Shown here in pieces: positions 5,547-5,844 of a DNA stretch of 5,844 nucleotides (position 1 is its first letter; every line of letters starts with the position of its first letter). The stretch comes from Flavipsychrobacter sp. (GTDB lineage: Bacteria; Bacteroidota; Bacteroidia; Chitinophagales; Chitinophagaceae). The DNA lies in the NCBI GenBank assembly GCA_021156265.1, contig JAJNBR010000196.1, positions 1-5,844 of the forward strand, in the 5' to 3' direction. The notes beneath the pieces are model-generated. The model was not told where the DNA came from, made no database searches, and saw only the letters and a program-made list of their open reading frames with translations. The translations under genes were made by a program, and so were the position numbers.

Positions 5547-5844
5547 ATGGCAGAAAACAAAAATCAAGGCTCATCTTACAGCCCAGGACAATCGAATCAA
5601 GGTAACCAAGGCCGAAGCGGCCAGCAAGGTAACCAAAGTGGTTCTCAGTCAAATCGCGGTCTCGGCTCGAATGATGACGATCTGCAACAAAATGTGTCAA
5701 CAGGCGGACAACAGTCTGGACAAGAACAACAGCGTAGCGGCCAGCAAGGTGGCTCTCAGCGCCAGGGCAACGACACTTCTCGTTTAGAAGAAGATGAAGA
5801 TGAGGATCTGGGAACTACGAATCCTAACAGAAAGGATACTTCAG
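5547..5844 (+). CDS. Low-complexity Gln/Gly/Ser/Asn-rich protein, N-terminal part (3' truncated by window)
   Basis: ATG at 5547 opens a frame that runs to the window edge (99 complete codons). An in-frame TAA at 5490-5492 lies upstream and no other ATG lies between, which fixes the start. Of the 99 residues, 62 are Gln, Gly, Ser or Asn; Tyr11 is the only aromatic and there are almost no aliphatic residues, so the chain should be disordered. SGQQG recurs at 24-28 and 64-68. An acidic run EEDEDED (81-87) follows, then a polar segment with TNPNRKDTS. There is no signal peptide, membrane segment or recognisable domain. I recall short hypothetical proteins of this style (Asn/Gln/Gly-rich with an acidic cluster) in Chitinophagaceae-like genomes, but no function is known to me. 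The start has no Shine-Dalgarno and is preceded by AT-rich sequence, as is usual in Bacteroidota. A different frame over the same DNA (5437-5787) is less plausible as protein. Confidence 0.75.
   Translation, partial: MAENKNQGSSYSPGQSNQGNQGRSGQQGNQSGSQSNRGLGSNDDDLQQNVSTGGQQSGQEQQRSGQQGGSQRQGNDTSRLEEDEDEDLGTTNPNRKDTS
5598..5636 (+). repeat. Two copies of a 12-bp direct repeat inside the low-complexity gene
   Basis: CAAGGTAACCAA occurs at 5598-5609 and 5625-5636, 27 nt (nine codons) apart, encoding QGNQ twice in frame. It reflects short in-frame duplication of the Gln/Gly-rich segment. Confidence 0.8.
5616..5750 (+). repeat. Two copies of a 15-bp direct repeat inside the low-complexity gene
   Basis: AGCGGCCAGCAAGGT occurs at 5616-5630 and 5736-5750, exactly 120 nt (40 codons) apart, encoding SGQQG both times with identical codons. 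Synonymous identity points to recent duplication or conversion rather than convergent protein composition. Confidence 0.8.

Noticed and set aside
5437..5787. 116-codon frame on the + strand from TTG
   Set aside because: Out-of-frame shadow of the Gln/Gly-rich gene at 5547; it begins in intergenic DNA, and the stretch over the gene is just a shifted reading of the repeats.
1..5844. CRISPR array, tRNA, rRNA, insertion sequence or phage genes
   Set aside because: Looked for on both strands; no regularly spaced long repeats, clover-leaf sequences, transposase motifs or phage proteins were found.

Overview
The window looks like chromosomal DNA of a Bacteroidota bacterium, probably near Chitinophagaceae/Sphingobacteriia. 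The glyA product carries the GTQGGPLEHVIAAKA segment that I associate with Bacteroidota SHMTs. Most starts lack a strong Shine-Dalgarno, and TAnnTTTG-like -7 promoter boxes occur upstream of glyA. Placement below phylum level is a guess.

Layout: (i) 3-311 (+), the 3' end of a gene for a GAF-domain sensor protein, cut by the window edge. (ii) 312-681, a 370-nt non-coding stretch with a hairpin, two candidate promoters, a marginal 36-codon ORF, a 10-bp tandem repeat and an 81-nt run with no G on the + strand. (iii) 682-1959 (+), glyA, complete and with all key catalytic residues. (iv) 1960-2104, an intergenic region dominated by a long near-perfect hairpin, the probable glyA terminator, followed by a small hairpin and a recognisable RBS. 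(v) 2105-4363 (+), a 752-aa exported protein of no family I recognise. Its last ~220 residues have the strand/helix order and His/Cys placement of a caspase-like (clan CD) domain. (vi) 4360-5217 (-), an alpha/beta hydrolase with an intact Ser-Asp-His triad, convergent with and overlapping the previous gene by 4 nt. (vii) 5218-5546, a 329-nt non-coding stretch with inverted repeats. (viii) 5547-5844 (+), the 5' part of a gene for a very low-complexity Gln/Gly/Ser/Asn-rich protein, cut by the right edge.

The genes do not form an evident pathway. glyA is one-carbon housekeeping and appears monocistronic, with its own promoter region and terminator. The 752-aa gene and the hydrolase converge and probably have separate promoters. 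The most interesting element is the 752-aa secreted protein with its putative cysteine-protease-like C-terminal domain. No tRNA, rRNA, CRISPR array, insertion sequence or phage gene was seen.
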